This document shows, one piece after another, positions 1 to 5,261 of a stretch of DNA of 6,388 nucleotides. This stretch comes from Actinomycetota bacterium. GTDB taxonomy: Bacteria; Actinomycetota; Actinomycetes; S36-B12. The DNA lies in contig DNXA01000218.1 of assembly GCA_003506065.1 (NCBI GenBank), positions 6,687 through 13,074 on the forward strand, given 5' to 3'. Within the stretch, counting starts at the first letter, position 1; each line of letters opens with the position of its first letter. Under the pieces are notes generated by a model that had not been told where the DNA came from, ran no database searches, and worked only from the letters and a program-made list of their open reading frames with translations. Both the position numbers and the translations under genes were made by a program.

Positions 1-143
1 CTGTGGGCCATGCCGGACACCAAGGACCCGATGATGCTGAGACCTTCATCCCGATCGATGAGGATGAAGTTGCCATCGGTGACGTGCTGAACGGGATCGT
101 TGTCGACGTCGATGGGGTTGACCTGATAGCCGAGCGCGCATGA
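1..143 (+). CDS. rimO: RimO, ribosomal protein S12 methylthiotransferase (3' end only)
   Basis: Only the last 46 codons are present, read from position 3 to the TGA at 141-143. RimO is a cytoplasmic radical-SAM enzyme that methylthiolates a conserved aspartate of ribosomal protein S12. The part seen is the C-terminal TRAM domain: an acidic linker (HQGPDDAETFIPIDED), then IGDVLNGIVVDVDGVDLIAE, which matches the usual RimO ending of the type GDLVxAxVVxxxGVDLVAE. The radical-SAM cysteine motif lies outside the window and cannot be checked. The stop overlaps the pgsA start as ATGA, so the two genes are probably translationally coupled, as in many actinobacteria where rimO precedes pgsA. The call rests on this ending plus gene order; the related MiaB enzyme also has a TRAM domain but is not usually found next to pgsA. 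Confidence 0.85.
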   Translation, partial: VGHAGHQGPDDAETFIPIDEDEVAIGDVLNGIVVDVDGVDLIAERA

Positions 144-787
144 ACTCGGTGCCAAGCGATGAGGGGGCGGCGCCCCACGCCGGTGGTCCGATCCTGAACC
201 TGCCCAACCTGCTGACCGGGCTGCGCATTCTCGCTGTTCCAGTGCTCATCTGGCTGCTTGCCAGCGATGGCGATTCGGCCCGCGTCTGGGCGATGGCGGT
301 GTTCCTGATTGCCGCGCTGACCGACCTCATTGATGGGGCGATTGCCCGCAGGCGCAATCAGGTCACCAGCTTTGGAAAACTTGCCGACCCGATTGCGGAC
401 AAGGCCCTCATCGGCACTGCCCTCATCGGCCTGAGCCTGCTGGGCGAGCTCTCGTGGTGGTTCACCGTCATCATCCTGGTCCGGGAAGTCGGTGTGACGG
501 TCCTGCGCATGTGGGTCATCAGCGAAGGGGTCATCCCCGCAAGTCGTGGCGGCAAGGTGAAGACCCTGGCCCAGGTCATCGCCATCAGCATGTACCTGCT
601 CGCGCCAACCGGCATCTCCTGGTGGAACGGCGCTGAGGCCACAGTGATGAGCTTCGCCGTTGTGTTGACCCTGGCAACTGGGCTGGACTACGCCCTGGAG
701 GCCCTTCGCTTGCGCAAGGCCGCGGAGGTGCGCAAGGCCTCACCGGTCCGCGCAACCACGCCAACTGCGACCACGAACGAGAGCTGA
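140..787 (+). CDS. pgsA: PgsA, CDP-diacylglycerol--glycerol-3-phosphate 3-phosphatidyltransferase
   Basis: This integral membrane enzyme of 215 residues makes phosphatidylglycerophosphate from CDP-diacylglycerol and glycerol-3-phosphate, the committed step to phosphatidylglycerol and cardiolipin. The CDP-alcohol phosphotransferase signature is complete: D62, D65-G66, A69-R70, G79, D83 and D87 (pattern DxxDGxxAR, 8 residues, GxxxDxxxD). These aspartates bind the metal and the CDP group. The entry motif NLPNLLTGLRIL (20-31), typical of PgsA, precedes the first helix, and hydrophobic segments follow at about 28-41, 48-64, 90-103, 106-122, 143-155 and 168-185. The N-terminus has about 18 extra polar residues and the tail (190-215) is Arg/Ala/Thr-rich. 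The ATG start overlaps the rimO stop (ATGA) and has no strong Shine-Dalgarno sequence, which suits coupling. The stop overlaps the next start (TGATG). Some actinobacteria have several PgsA-like enzymes, so phosphatidylinositol-phosphate synthase is a less likely alternative. Confidence 0.93.
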   Translation: MNSVPSDEGAAPHAGGPILNLPNLLTGLRILAVPVLIWLLASDGDSARVWAMAVFLIAALTDLIDGAIARRRNQVTSFGKLADPIADKALIGTALIGLSLLGELSWWFTVIILVREVGVTVLRMWVISEGVIPASRGGKVKTLAQVIAISMYLLAPTGISWWNGAEATVMSFAVVLTLATGLDYALEALRLRKAAEVRKASPVRATTPTATTNES

Positions 788-1269
788 TGCAGTCCGATCT
801 GATTTCCCTGTGCAAATCCCTGGGTCTGACCATCGCCACGGCCGAATCGCTGACCGCCGGTCTGGTCAGTGCGAACCTGGCCGAGGTTCCCGGCGCCTCA
901 GCGGTCCTGCGTGGCGCAGTCGTGACCTATGCCACCGACACCAAGGGCTCCCTGCTGGGCCTGGATCCGGCGATCCTTGAGCACGTGGTCAGCGAGCCGG
1001 TCGCCCAGCAGATGGCGATCTCGGTCTGCCGCCTGCTCGATGCCGATCTGGGCCTGTCCACGACTGGTGTGGCCGGGCCCGATCCGCTGGACGACCAGGT
1101 GCCCGGAACCGTCTGGATCGCGGTTCATGATGCGCGCCGCAATGAGGGGATGACCCGACTTCTGGCCCTGGAGGGGGACCGGGGCTATGTCCGCCGAACC
1201 ACGGCGACGGCGGTGATCGCCCTGGCCTTGGAATATTTGGCGCATATCCCTCGGACCGGCCGGGAATAG
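787..1269 (+). CDS. cinA: CinA C-terminal domain protein (PncC-type nicotinamide-nucleotide amidohydrolase)
   Basis: This 160-residue protein is a stand-alone CinA C-terminal domain without the N-terminal MoCF-like domain, the usual actinobacterial form. The family deamidates nicotinamide mononucleotide to nicotinic acid mononucleotide and so recycles NAD by-products in the cytoplasm; the name comes from the competence/damage-inducible cinA-recA operons. Visible motifs are TIATAESLTAG (15-25, with the family serine at S21), VPGASAVLRGAVVTYATDTK (34-53, with Y48 and K53 at the conserved active-site positions) and STTGVAGPDP (91-100). It reads SLTAG where many homologues have S-x-TGG, a small-for-small change. 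The start is the ATG sharing one base with the pgsA stop, so it is part of the rimO-pgsA-cinA run. Its last codons carry the -35 element of the clgR promoter. The family is certain; activity on NMN is inferred. Confidence 0.9.
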   Translation: MQSDLISLCKSLGLTIATAESLTAGLVSANLAEVPGASAVLRGAVVTYATDTKGSLLGLDPAILEHVVSEPVAQQMAISVCRLLDADLGLSTTGVAGPDPLDDQVPGTVWIAVHDARRNEGMTRLLALEGDRGYVRRTTATAVIALALEYLAHIPRTGRE

Positions 1270-1288
1270 GCGGCCAGATGCGTGCGTT
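1262..1288 (+). promoter_or_regulatory. SigR/SigH-type (group IV sigma factor) promoter of clgR
   Basis: GGGAAT at 1262-1267 is followed by exactly 18 bases and then GTT at 1286-1288. This matches the consensus for the oxidative/disulfide and heat-stress sigma factors SigR of Streptomyces and SigH of mycobacteria and corynebacteria (GGGAAT, about 18, GTT). The -35 lies in the last codons and stop of cinA. A start about 7-10 bases after GTT would fall at roughly 1295-1298, inside the CIRCE operator. clgR genes of Corynebacterium glutamicum and Mycobacterium tuberculosis are known to be driven by SigH/SigE-type factors, which supports the reading. The motif is short, so confidence depends on its position and context. 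Confidence 0.68.
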
Positions 1289-1292
1289 AGAA

Positions 1293-1319
1293 TTAGCAAT
1301 CAGCAGGGTTGAGTGCTAG
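1293..1319. promoter_or_regulatory. CIRCE element, operator for the heat-shock repressor HrcA
   Basis: The left arm TTAGCAATC (1293-1301), a 9-base spacer (1302-1310) and the right arm GAGTGCTAG (1311-1319) match the CIRCE consensus TTAGCACTC-N9-GAGTGCTAA at 16 of 18 arm positions, with exactly the right spacer. The mismatches are A for C at arm position 7 on the left and G for A at the last base on the right. CIRCE is the site where HrcA represses groES/groEL and, in some bacteria, dnaK. Here it sits between the promoter and the ribosome binding site of clgR and covers the predicted transcription start, the right place for a repressor to block initiation. It lies 22 bp upstream of the clgR ATG. 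Confidence 0.85.
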
Positions 1320-1330
1320 ACCTTGCCTGG

Positions 1331-1337
1331 AAGGAGG
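1331..1337 (+). promoter_or_regulatory. Strong ribosome binding site that fixes the clgR start
   Basis: AAGGAGG lies 4 bases before the ATG at 1342. It decides the start: an in-frame TTG at 1309 would add 11 residues, but those codons overlap the right arm of the CIRCE element and encode nothing like the family N-terminus. Genes upstream in this window rely on overlap coupling and lack such a strong site, which fits clgR beginning a new transcript. Confidence 0.85.
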
Positions 1338-1341
1338 CAGC

Positions 1342-1650
1342 ATGATCGTCCTGCGTGAAGTGATCGGTGATGAACTCCGCCGCGTCCGGCAAGATCAAGG
1401 TCGCACCCTTCGTGATGTCTCTGCAGCAGCTGCCGTCTCCCTTGGATACCTCTCCGAGGTCGAACGCGGTCAGAAAGAGGCATCAAGTGAGCTCCTCGCC
1501 GCAATCTGCGGAGCGCTCGATGTCTCGCTGGCTCAGGTCCTGACCTCGGTCACCACGCACATCGTTGAGGCCGAGAGCCCGACCCGCTTGGACTTTGACG
1601 GCGCCTCGGTCACTTACGCCCGCACGTCCAGCGCCCCTGTTCCTGTCTAG
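1342..1650 (+). CDS. clgR: ClgR, XRE-family HTH activator of Clp protease and stress genes
   Basis: This 102-residue DNA-binding protein belongs to the ClgR family, which in actinobacteria activates clpP1P2 and clpC along with other stress and DNA-repair genes. The N-terminal helix ([20 protein letters not shown], 5-24) leads into a Cro/C1-type helix-turn-helix at about 21-60. The hallmark string [20 protein letters not shown] (32-51) is nearly identical to what I recall of mycobacterial and corynebacterial ClgR, and [17 protein letters not shown] closes the domain. The tail of about 30 residues (71-102) is variable and ends in SSAPVPV; known ClgR proteins carry C-terminal signals for ClpP degradation, but I cannot show that this tail is one. 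Two overlapping inputs sit upstream, a SigR/SigH-type promoter and a CIRCE element. The DUF3046 gene starts 5 bp downstream and is probably co-transcribed. Confidence 0.92.
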   Translation: MIVLREVIGDELRRVRQDQGRTLRDVSAAAAVSLGYLSEVERGQKEASSELLAAICGALDVSLAQVLTSVTTHIVEAESPTRLDFDGASVTYARTSSAPVPV

Positions 1651-1655
1651 GGTCG

Positions 1656-1847
1656 ATGCGCCTCACTGACTTCTGGGAACGCATGGAAGCCCATTTCGGC
1701 TTGGCCTATGCCCATTCCTGGGCGCATGATTTCGTGCTGCCGGCTCTTGGCTGCACAGTGATGCAGGCCATTGCCAGGGGCGAGGACACCAAGGAGATCT
1801 GGCGAGCAGTGTGCGTCAGTGCCGAGGTTCCGGCCCTGCTGCGCTGA
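1656..1847 (+). CDS. DUF3046 family small protein
   Basis: This 63-residue actinobacterial protein has no known function. The family start MRLTDFWERMEAHFG is clear, followed by the typical AYAHSWAHDFVL core (about 18-29) and the ending IWRAVC (48-53) plus a short variable tail. Full length is about 60-65 residues, so the gene looks intact. It begins 5 bp after the clgR stop, and AGGG at 1649-1652 overlapping that stop can serve as its ribosome binding site. DUF3046 genes usually sit just before recA; here recA is not the next gene. There is no signal peptide or membrane segment, so it is presumably cytoplasmic. Confidence 0.9.
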   Translation: MRLTDFWERMEAHFGLAYAHSWAHDFVLPALGCTVMQAIARGEDTKEIWRAVCVSAEVPALLR

Positions 1848-1889
1848 GCATTCGCAAGGCCTTCAGGCACGAGTCAATAGAGTTGCCCG

Positions 1890-2627
1890 ATGTTCAGCAG
1901 GAAGCCCCAGGAGTTCGGCTTCCTGACTGTCGTCACCTACGGACGCACTGGGAGCACAGCCCTGCAGGCCGCATTGAACTCACTGCCTGGTGTTCTCGTG
2001 CGAGGCGAGAACTACGCAGCCCTTCGAGGTCTCCAGCAGTATGTGCAGTCGGTGGCCGAGACGGCTGACCGGCACCACAACGGTCTGCCCACGCATCCTT
2101 GGTATGGCTCCAAGAAGCTTGACCCCAAGGCCGTGATCGCGGATCTGCAGCGACATGTCATCGACAATCTCCTGCGGCCAGAGAAGGACACGAAAGTGCT
2201 CGGGTTCAAGGAAGTGCGATACGAACCGGGCCACTTCGACAGTTACGACCTCCTGCTGTCCTACCTCCTCTTCTTGAACACTCTGTTTCCAGGCATTCGC
2301 TACCTCATCAATGTCCGTGACCCGCAGGAGGCTGCTCGCAGCGGTTGGTGGCCCAACCATGAAGATCCCGTTGCCGCGCTGACACAGACTCGTGATTGGC
2401 TGATCTCCGCGCAGGAGGACCTGCATCACATTCTTGGTGACGGGCGCGCTGTGCTTCTGCAATACGAACAGTGGCAGGGAAATCCACGTGCATTGATAGA
2501 GCAGTTCGACGCAATCAGTCTGCCGCGCAATGATGCCGGCGTGCGAGAAGCCCTTGCACGGCAACTTGTTCACGGACCACACAGCAATGAGCCTGACTCG
2601 GAGTCACCTGAGGGCTTGAGCCAGTGA
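1890..2627 (+). CDS. PAPS-dependent sulfotransferase family protein
   Basis: This 245-residue protein looks like a cytosolic sulfotransferase, which moves a sulfuryl group from PAPS to a hydroxyl or amine of a small molecule or glycan. The 5'-phosphosulfate loop is TYGRTGSTALQAALNSLPGV (16-35, core GRTGST), preceded by a hydrophobic strand (FLTVV), and VLVRGEN (35-41) follows as in several bacterial sulfotransferases. GFKEVRY (105-111) marks the next core strand. The 3'-phosphate site is INVRDPQEAARSGWW (140-154, with R143 and S151). The acidic tail (232-245) is probably disordered. The ATG at 1890 has no clear Shine-Dalgarno site, and I saw no convincing promoter or terminator in the 42 bp after DUF3046. 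The stop overlaps the MFS start (GTGA), so the two are probably coupled. The acceptor cannot be told from sequence; a P-loop kinase was considered but GRTGST lacks the Walker A GxxxxGK[ST]. Confidence 0.82.
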   Translation: MFSRKPQEFGFLTVVTYGRTGSTALQAALNSLPGVLVRGENYAALRGLQQYVQSVAETADRHHNGLPTHPWYGSKKLDPKAVIADLQRHVIDNLLRPEKDTKVLGFKEVRYEPGHFDSYDLLLSYLLFLNTLFPGIRYLINVRDPQEAARSGWWPNHEDPVAALTQTRDWLISAQEDLHHILGDGRAVLLQYEQWQGNPRALIEQFDAISLPRNDAGVREALARQLVHGPHSNEPDSESPEGLSQ

Positions 2628-3907
2628 GCGCGCCCGTGCTGCCAGGCGAGAGCGATCCGCTGCTGGCCCCGGAAGTGCTGACAGCGCAGAGGACCACTGT
2701 CTGGACTCTGTCGGGGGCTGCGGTCTTCGGCGGAGTTGCCGTGGCAGGCGCCATCCCCGCTGGCGCGCTTCTCGCGGCCTCCATCGCAGATTCTGATGCT
2801 GCCGCAGGCTTTGCTCAAACGTCAGGCGTCATTGGTGCGGCCCTGCTCGCATTGCCCTTGGCCAGAGTCGCACTGACACGAGGGCGACGTACCGCGCTCT
2901 CCCTGGGCTATGGCATCGGCGCGATAGGCGCCGTGGTGGTTGTTATCGCTGCCACGCAACGCAGTCTGCTCCTGGTGTACCTGGGCTGTGTGCTCGTTGG
3001 AGTGGCGTCAGCAGCTGGCCTGCAGGCGCGCTATGCCGCGACAGATCTGGCAGCCGAGCGTCATCGCGCACGAGCGCTGTCTTTCGTGGTGTGGGCAAGC
3101 ACCGTTGGTGCAGTGCTCGGCCCGAACCTGCTCAATGCATCCGGAAACCTCGGCTTGGAGTTGGGCTTGCCGCAGTTGGCCGGGCCGTACGTGGTGTCAG
3201 CTGCATGCCTTGCCGTGGCCGCGGTGGTGCTGTGGCTCTTCCTGCGCCCGGATCCATATCGGATGGCGATGGCCATCCAGAAGAAGGCGACTGGCGTCGT
3301 GCATCATGCAAGCCTGCGTGAAGGCCTTGCGCATCTGCGCGAGCGTCCGCGTGCGGCCTTGGGCATTGCCGCGATATCCGCAGGCCATATCTGCATGGTC
3401 ATGGTGATGGTGATGACACCCGTGCACATGGCACATGTTGATGTCACTCTTCAACTCATCGGATTCGTCATCAGCGTGCATGTGGCAGGCATGTATGCCT
3501 TCTCGCCGATTGTTGGCTGGGCAGTTGACTCCTACGGTCGAGTGCAAGTCGTGGTGATCGGCATCGTCATCCTGCTCCTTGCCTGCGTGATCTCAGGTGC
3601 AGCGCCAGGTGACAGCATCATCATGCTTGGCATCGGCTTGTTCCTGCTGGGCCTTGGCTGGTCGTGCACCTTGATTGCCGGATCCACGATGGTCACCGAC
3701 GAGGTCGATGCTGAAAAGCGTCCGGCTGTTCAAGGACTCTCGGACCTGATCATGAATACCTCTGGAGCCATGGGCGGAATTGTCGCGGGATTGGTCATCC
3801 TGTGGAGCACCTACGCGATGCTGTGCGCGGTTGCGGCAATCCCCGTGCTGGTGCTTGCAATGCTGGTCGCGCTGCCGAAATATCGCGAGTCGGCGCTGAC
3901 GAAGTAG
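2624..3907 (+). CDS. MFS transporter, 12 transmembrane helices
   Basis: This 427-residue major facilitator has a short cytoplasmic N-terminus and about twelve hydrophobic segments, near 28-50, 64-84, 92-110, 114-133, 150-170, 188-207, 246-266, 275-297, 308-325, 331-352, 378-394 and 396-417. Loop 2-3 is RVALTRGRRTALSLG (81-95). Loop 4-5 is ARYAATDLAAERHRARALSF (135-154), before VVWASTVGAVLGPN in helix 5. Loop 8-9 holds the motif-A-like GWAVDSYGR (298-306). The central cytoplasmic loop (208-245) is basic. Helix 7 is unusual, with alternating methionines (258, 260, 262, 264) flanked by H255, H268 and H271. The start is a GTG overlapping the sulfotransferase stop, with AGGG at 2610-2613 upstream. 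An exporter of the sulfotransferase product is a reasonable guess, but direction and substrate are not visible. The family resembles uncharacterised actinobacterial drug/metabolite exporters. Confidence 0.88.
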   Translation: MSAPVLPGESDPLLAPEVLTAQRTTVWTLSGAAVFGGVAVAGAIPAGALLAASIADSDAAAGFAQTSGVIGAALLALPLARVALTRGRRTALSLGYGIGAIGAVVVVIAATQRSLLLVYLGCVLVGVASAAGLQARYAATDLAAERHRARALSFVVWASTVGAVLGPNLLNASGNLGLELGLPQLAGPYVVSAACLAVAAVVLWLFLRPDPYRMAMAIQKKATGVVHHASLREGLAHLRERPRAALGIAAISAGHICMVMVMVMTPVHMAHVDVTLQLIGFVISVHVAGMYAFSPIVGWAVDSYGRVQVVVIGIVILLLACVISGAAPGDSIIMLGIGLFLLGLGWSCTLIAGSTMVTDEVDAEKRPAVQGLSDLIMNTSGAMGGIVAGLVILWSTYAMLCAVAAIPVLVLAMLVALPKYRESALTK

Positions 3908-3959
3908 CAGTCCCTTGCCGAGCATCGCGCGCGGCATCTCCTCAAGGTAATCTCGGCCT

Positions 3960-4727
3960 GTGGCCAGCAGCGAGATTGCATCGAAGTCCAGCGTGCCAGT
4001 TGACGCCCAGGCGCTTGCTCGGCGCGCACAGGCACAGGAGAAGGTCATCAGGAAGCTCTTCAAGCCTCTTGAGAGCGCCCTGGGAGACCTCAAGCACTTC
4101 TTCACGGACGACTTTCCGGAGGAACTTGCACTTCGCTTGATCGAGGTCCCTGAGGATGCCTTGATCTGCCCGCCCACGGTCATTGTTGTTCCTCTGATCC
4201 GGGCTCTTTCGTATTCAGTCGAAGAGCCTGGACTCAAGGCGATGTATCTCAGTTTGATGGCCACTGCGACTGATGGTCGCGACAAGCAGGGCGTCCATCC
4301 CGCATTCGTCACTGCCGTGGCCGGGCTGTCGGCCAAGGAAGCACGCTTGCTGCCAATGATTCTTGGTCGATTGGAGATGCCAATAGCCCAAGTGGCCTGG
4401 GTCTCCCCGGACGGGCAGTCCACTGTCCTGGGACGCCATCTCCTGGATGTCAACGATCGTTCAACGGGCCAACCGAGCACTGATGTCGATTTCGGACTCT
4501 GGGTCGACAACTGGGTGCGACTTGGGCTGGTCGAGTTCGACTACTCCGTGGAGCTGGTGGGGGAGTCCAGCTATGAGTGGGTGGAGCGCCGACCGGAGTT
4601 CCTTGTCTGGCAGGCACAGTTCGAGTCGCGGGTGCGCTATGACAAGGGCATCCTGCGCGTATCGGATTTCGGAAAGCGATTCGCGCGTGCGATCGGCCCC
4701 CGCGACTCGCTCATTGCCATTGACTGA
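3960..4727 (+). CDS. DUF4393 / Abi-alpha-like protein (possible phage abortive infection)
   Basis: This 255-residue protein resembles the DUF4393 (Abi-alpha) family, named for proteins thought to act in abortive infection. Matching parts are the basic, helical N-terminus (about 13-60), then PPTVIVVPLIRALSYSVEEP (71-90) and LKAMYLSLMATATDGRDKQG (92-111), which corresponds to the family pattern of an LRELYANLLASAMD-like helix. HPAFVTAVAGLSAKEARLLP (113-132) follows, where many members have HPSFV-I-LSP-EA-L. The C-terminal part DFGLWVDNWVRLGLVEFDY (177-195) and LRVSDFGKRFARA (232-244) fit the family's N-L-RLGL and T-LG-F endings. There are no clear membrane helices or catalytic motif. The GTG start follows AAGGT at 3944-3948. 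It lies 52 bp after the MFS gene and converges on the RDD gene 15 bp away. The match is from memory of the family pattern, so the defence role is an inference. Confidence 0.68.
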   Translation: MASSEIASKSSVPVDAQALARRAQAQEKVIRKLFKPLESALGDLKHFFTDDFPEELALRLIEVPEDALICPPTVIVVPLIRALSYSVEEPGLKAMYLSLMATATDGRDKQGVHPAFVTAVAGLSAKEARLLPMILGRLEMPIAQVAWVSPDGQSTVLGRHLLDVNDRSTGQPSTDVDFGLWVDNWVRLGLVEFDYSVELVGESSYEWVERRPEFLVWQAQFESRVRYDKGILRVSDFGKRFARAIGPRDSLIAID

Positions 4728-4742
4728 GCGGCACTGGGGTTT

Positions 4743-5261
4743 TCAGCTCTCGTGACCGAGGTTTGCGCGATTCGGCGCCCAGTCGTAGATCACTGAGCTG
4801 CGCAGCACAAGGTCTTGAACTGATCGATTCCTGCGGCTGATGATTGCCCAGAACAAGCCGAAGGGAAAGGCAACGCAGAAGGCGGCGCGGACAACAGCCC
4901 CTGTCCAGCGAAGGATGAGCCCGCGATGGTTGACCACGCGCAAGCCCATCAGGCGATCACCGATTGTGCGACCAGATGTCGCCCAGGAGACTGAGAAGTA
5001 GACAAAGAGCAGCACGCCACAGGCGATCACAAACCAGTCCATCTTGACGGCCGGAAAGCTGAATTCGCGTGGGTCGTACATGAAACGGGCGGCTGCGATG
5101 CACATGTATCCGGTGAACGTCAGCGTCACAATCACCATCACGTCAACGATGTTTGCCAGAACCCGGCTCACGATCCCGGCACGCAGGCCTTGAAAATCCT
5201 TGGCGGCCTCGGGCACGCGCACGCGTGCGGTCGGCAGGCGAGCGGGCTCGGAATTGCTCAC
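4743..5261 (-). CDS. RDD-family membrane protein
   Basis: This 172-residue membrane protein has the RDD pattern: an Arg and Asp in the first helix (GIVSRVLANIVDVMVIVTLT, 29-48, with R33 and D40), a second hydrophobic segment at 76-92 and the loop TSGRTIGDRLMGLRVVN (95-111), which matches the family's G-T-G---LGLRVV stretch. A third hydrophobic segment lies at 121-142 and the ending is SRRNRSVQDLVLRSSVIYDW (142-161), with the late Asp at D150. The function of RDD proteins is mostly unknown; some have been linked to ion transport. The polar N-terminus (1-28) is cytoplasmic by prediction. It starts with a GTG that overlaps the stop of the repeat-protein gene (GTGA), so it is the second gene of a coupled pair. 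The 15-bp gap to the convergent gene holds no terminator I can see. Confidence 0.88.
   Translation of the reverse strand: MSNSEPARLPTARVRVPEAAKDFQGLRAGIVSRVLANIVDVMVIVTLTFTGYMCIAAARFMYDPREFSFPAVKMDWFVIACGVLLFVYFSVSWATSGRTIGDRLMGLRVVNHRGLILRWTGAVVRAAFCVAFPFGLFWAIISRRNRSVQDLVLRSSVIYDWAPNRANLGHES

Noticed and set aside
1288..1293. TAGAAT as a housekeeping -10 box for clgR
   Set aside because: The hexamer is good, but no -35 lies 16-19 bases upstream. It could be a secondary promoter; the SigR/SigH-type pair explains the site better.
1309..1341. Upstream in-frame TTG start for clgR, adding 11 residues
   Set aside because: These codons overlap the right arm of the CIRCE element and the strong AAGGAGG site; the ATG at 1342 gives the family N-terminus and correct ribosome binding site spacing.
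1848..1889. Promoter or SOS box before the sulfotransferase gene
   Set aside because: TAGAGT at 1878-1883 resembles a -10, but no properly spaced -35 and no LexA-type palindrome was found.
1980..2582. 200-codon - strand open frame antisense to the sulfotransferase
   Set aside because: The + strand frame carries both PAPS-binding motifs and proper neighbours; the antisense product matches nothing I recognise.
3917..3957. Inverted repeat GCCGAG...CTCGGC after the MFS gene as a terminator
   Set aside because: The 29-base loop is long, the stem is 6 bp and no T-run follows.
3908..3959. On the - strand the gap after the MFS gene reads YLEEMPRAMLGKGLL, recalling the LPRxxxGKxLR end of acyl-CoA synthetases
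   Set aside because: The match is one short, incomplete string without any other part of such an enzyme nearby; a relic is possible but not supportable.
3593..4510. Long - strand open frame (305 codons) across the MFS and DUF4393-like genes
   Set aside because: It is antisense to two genes with clear family features and its composition (Arg/Ser-rich) is that of a shadow frame in high-GC DNA.
4724..4746. Hairpin CTGA...TCAG between the convergent genes as a shared terminator
   Set aside because: Only a 4-bp stem, with no stable alternative visible by eye.
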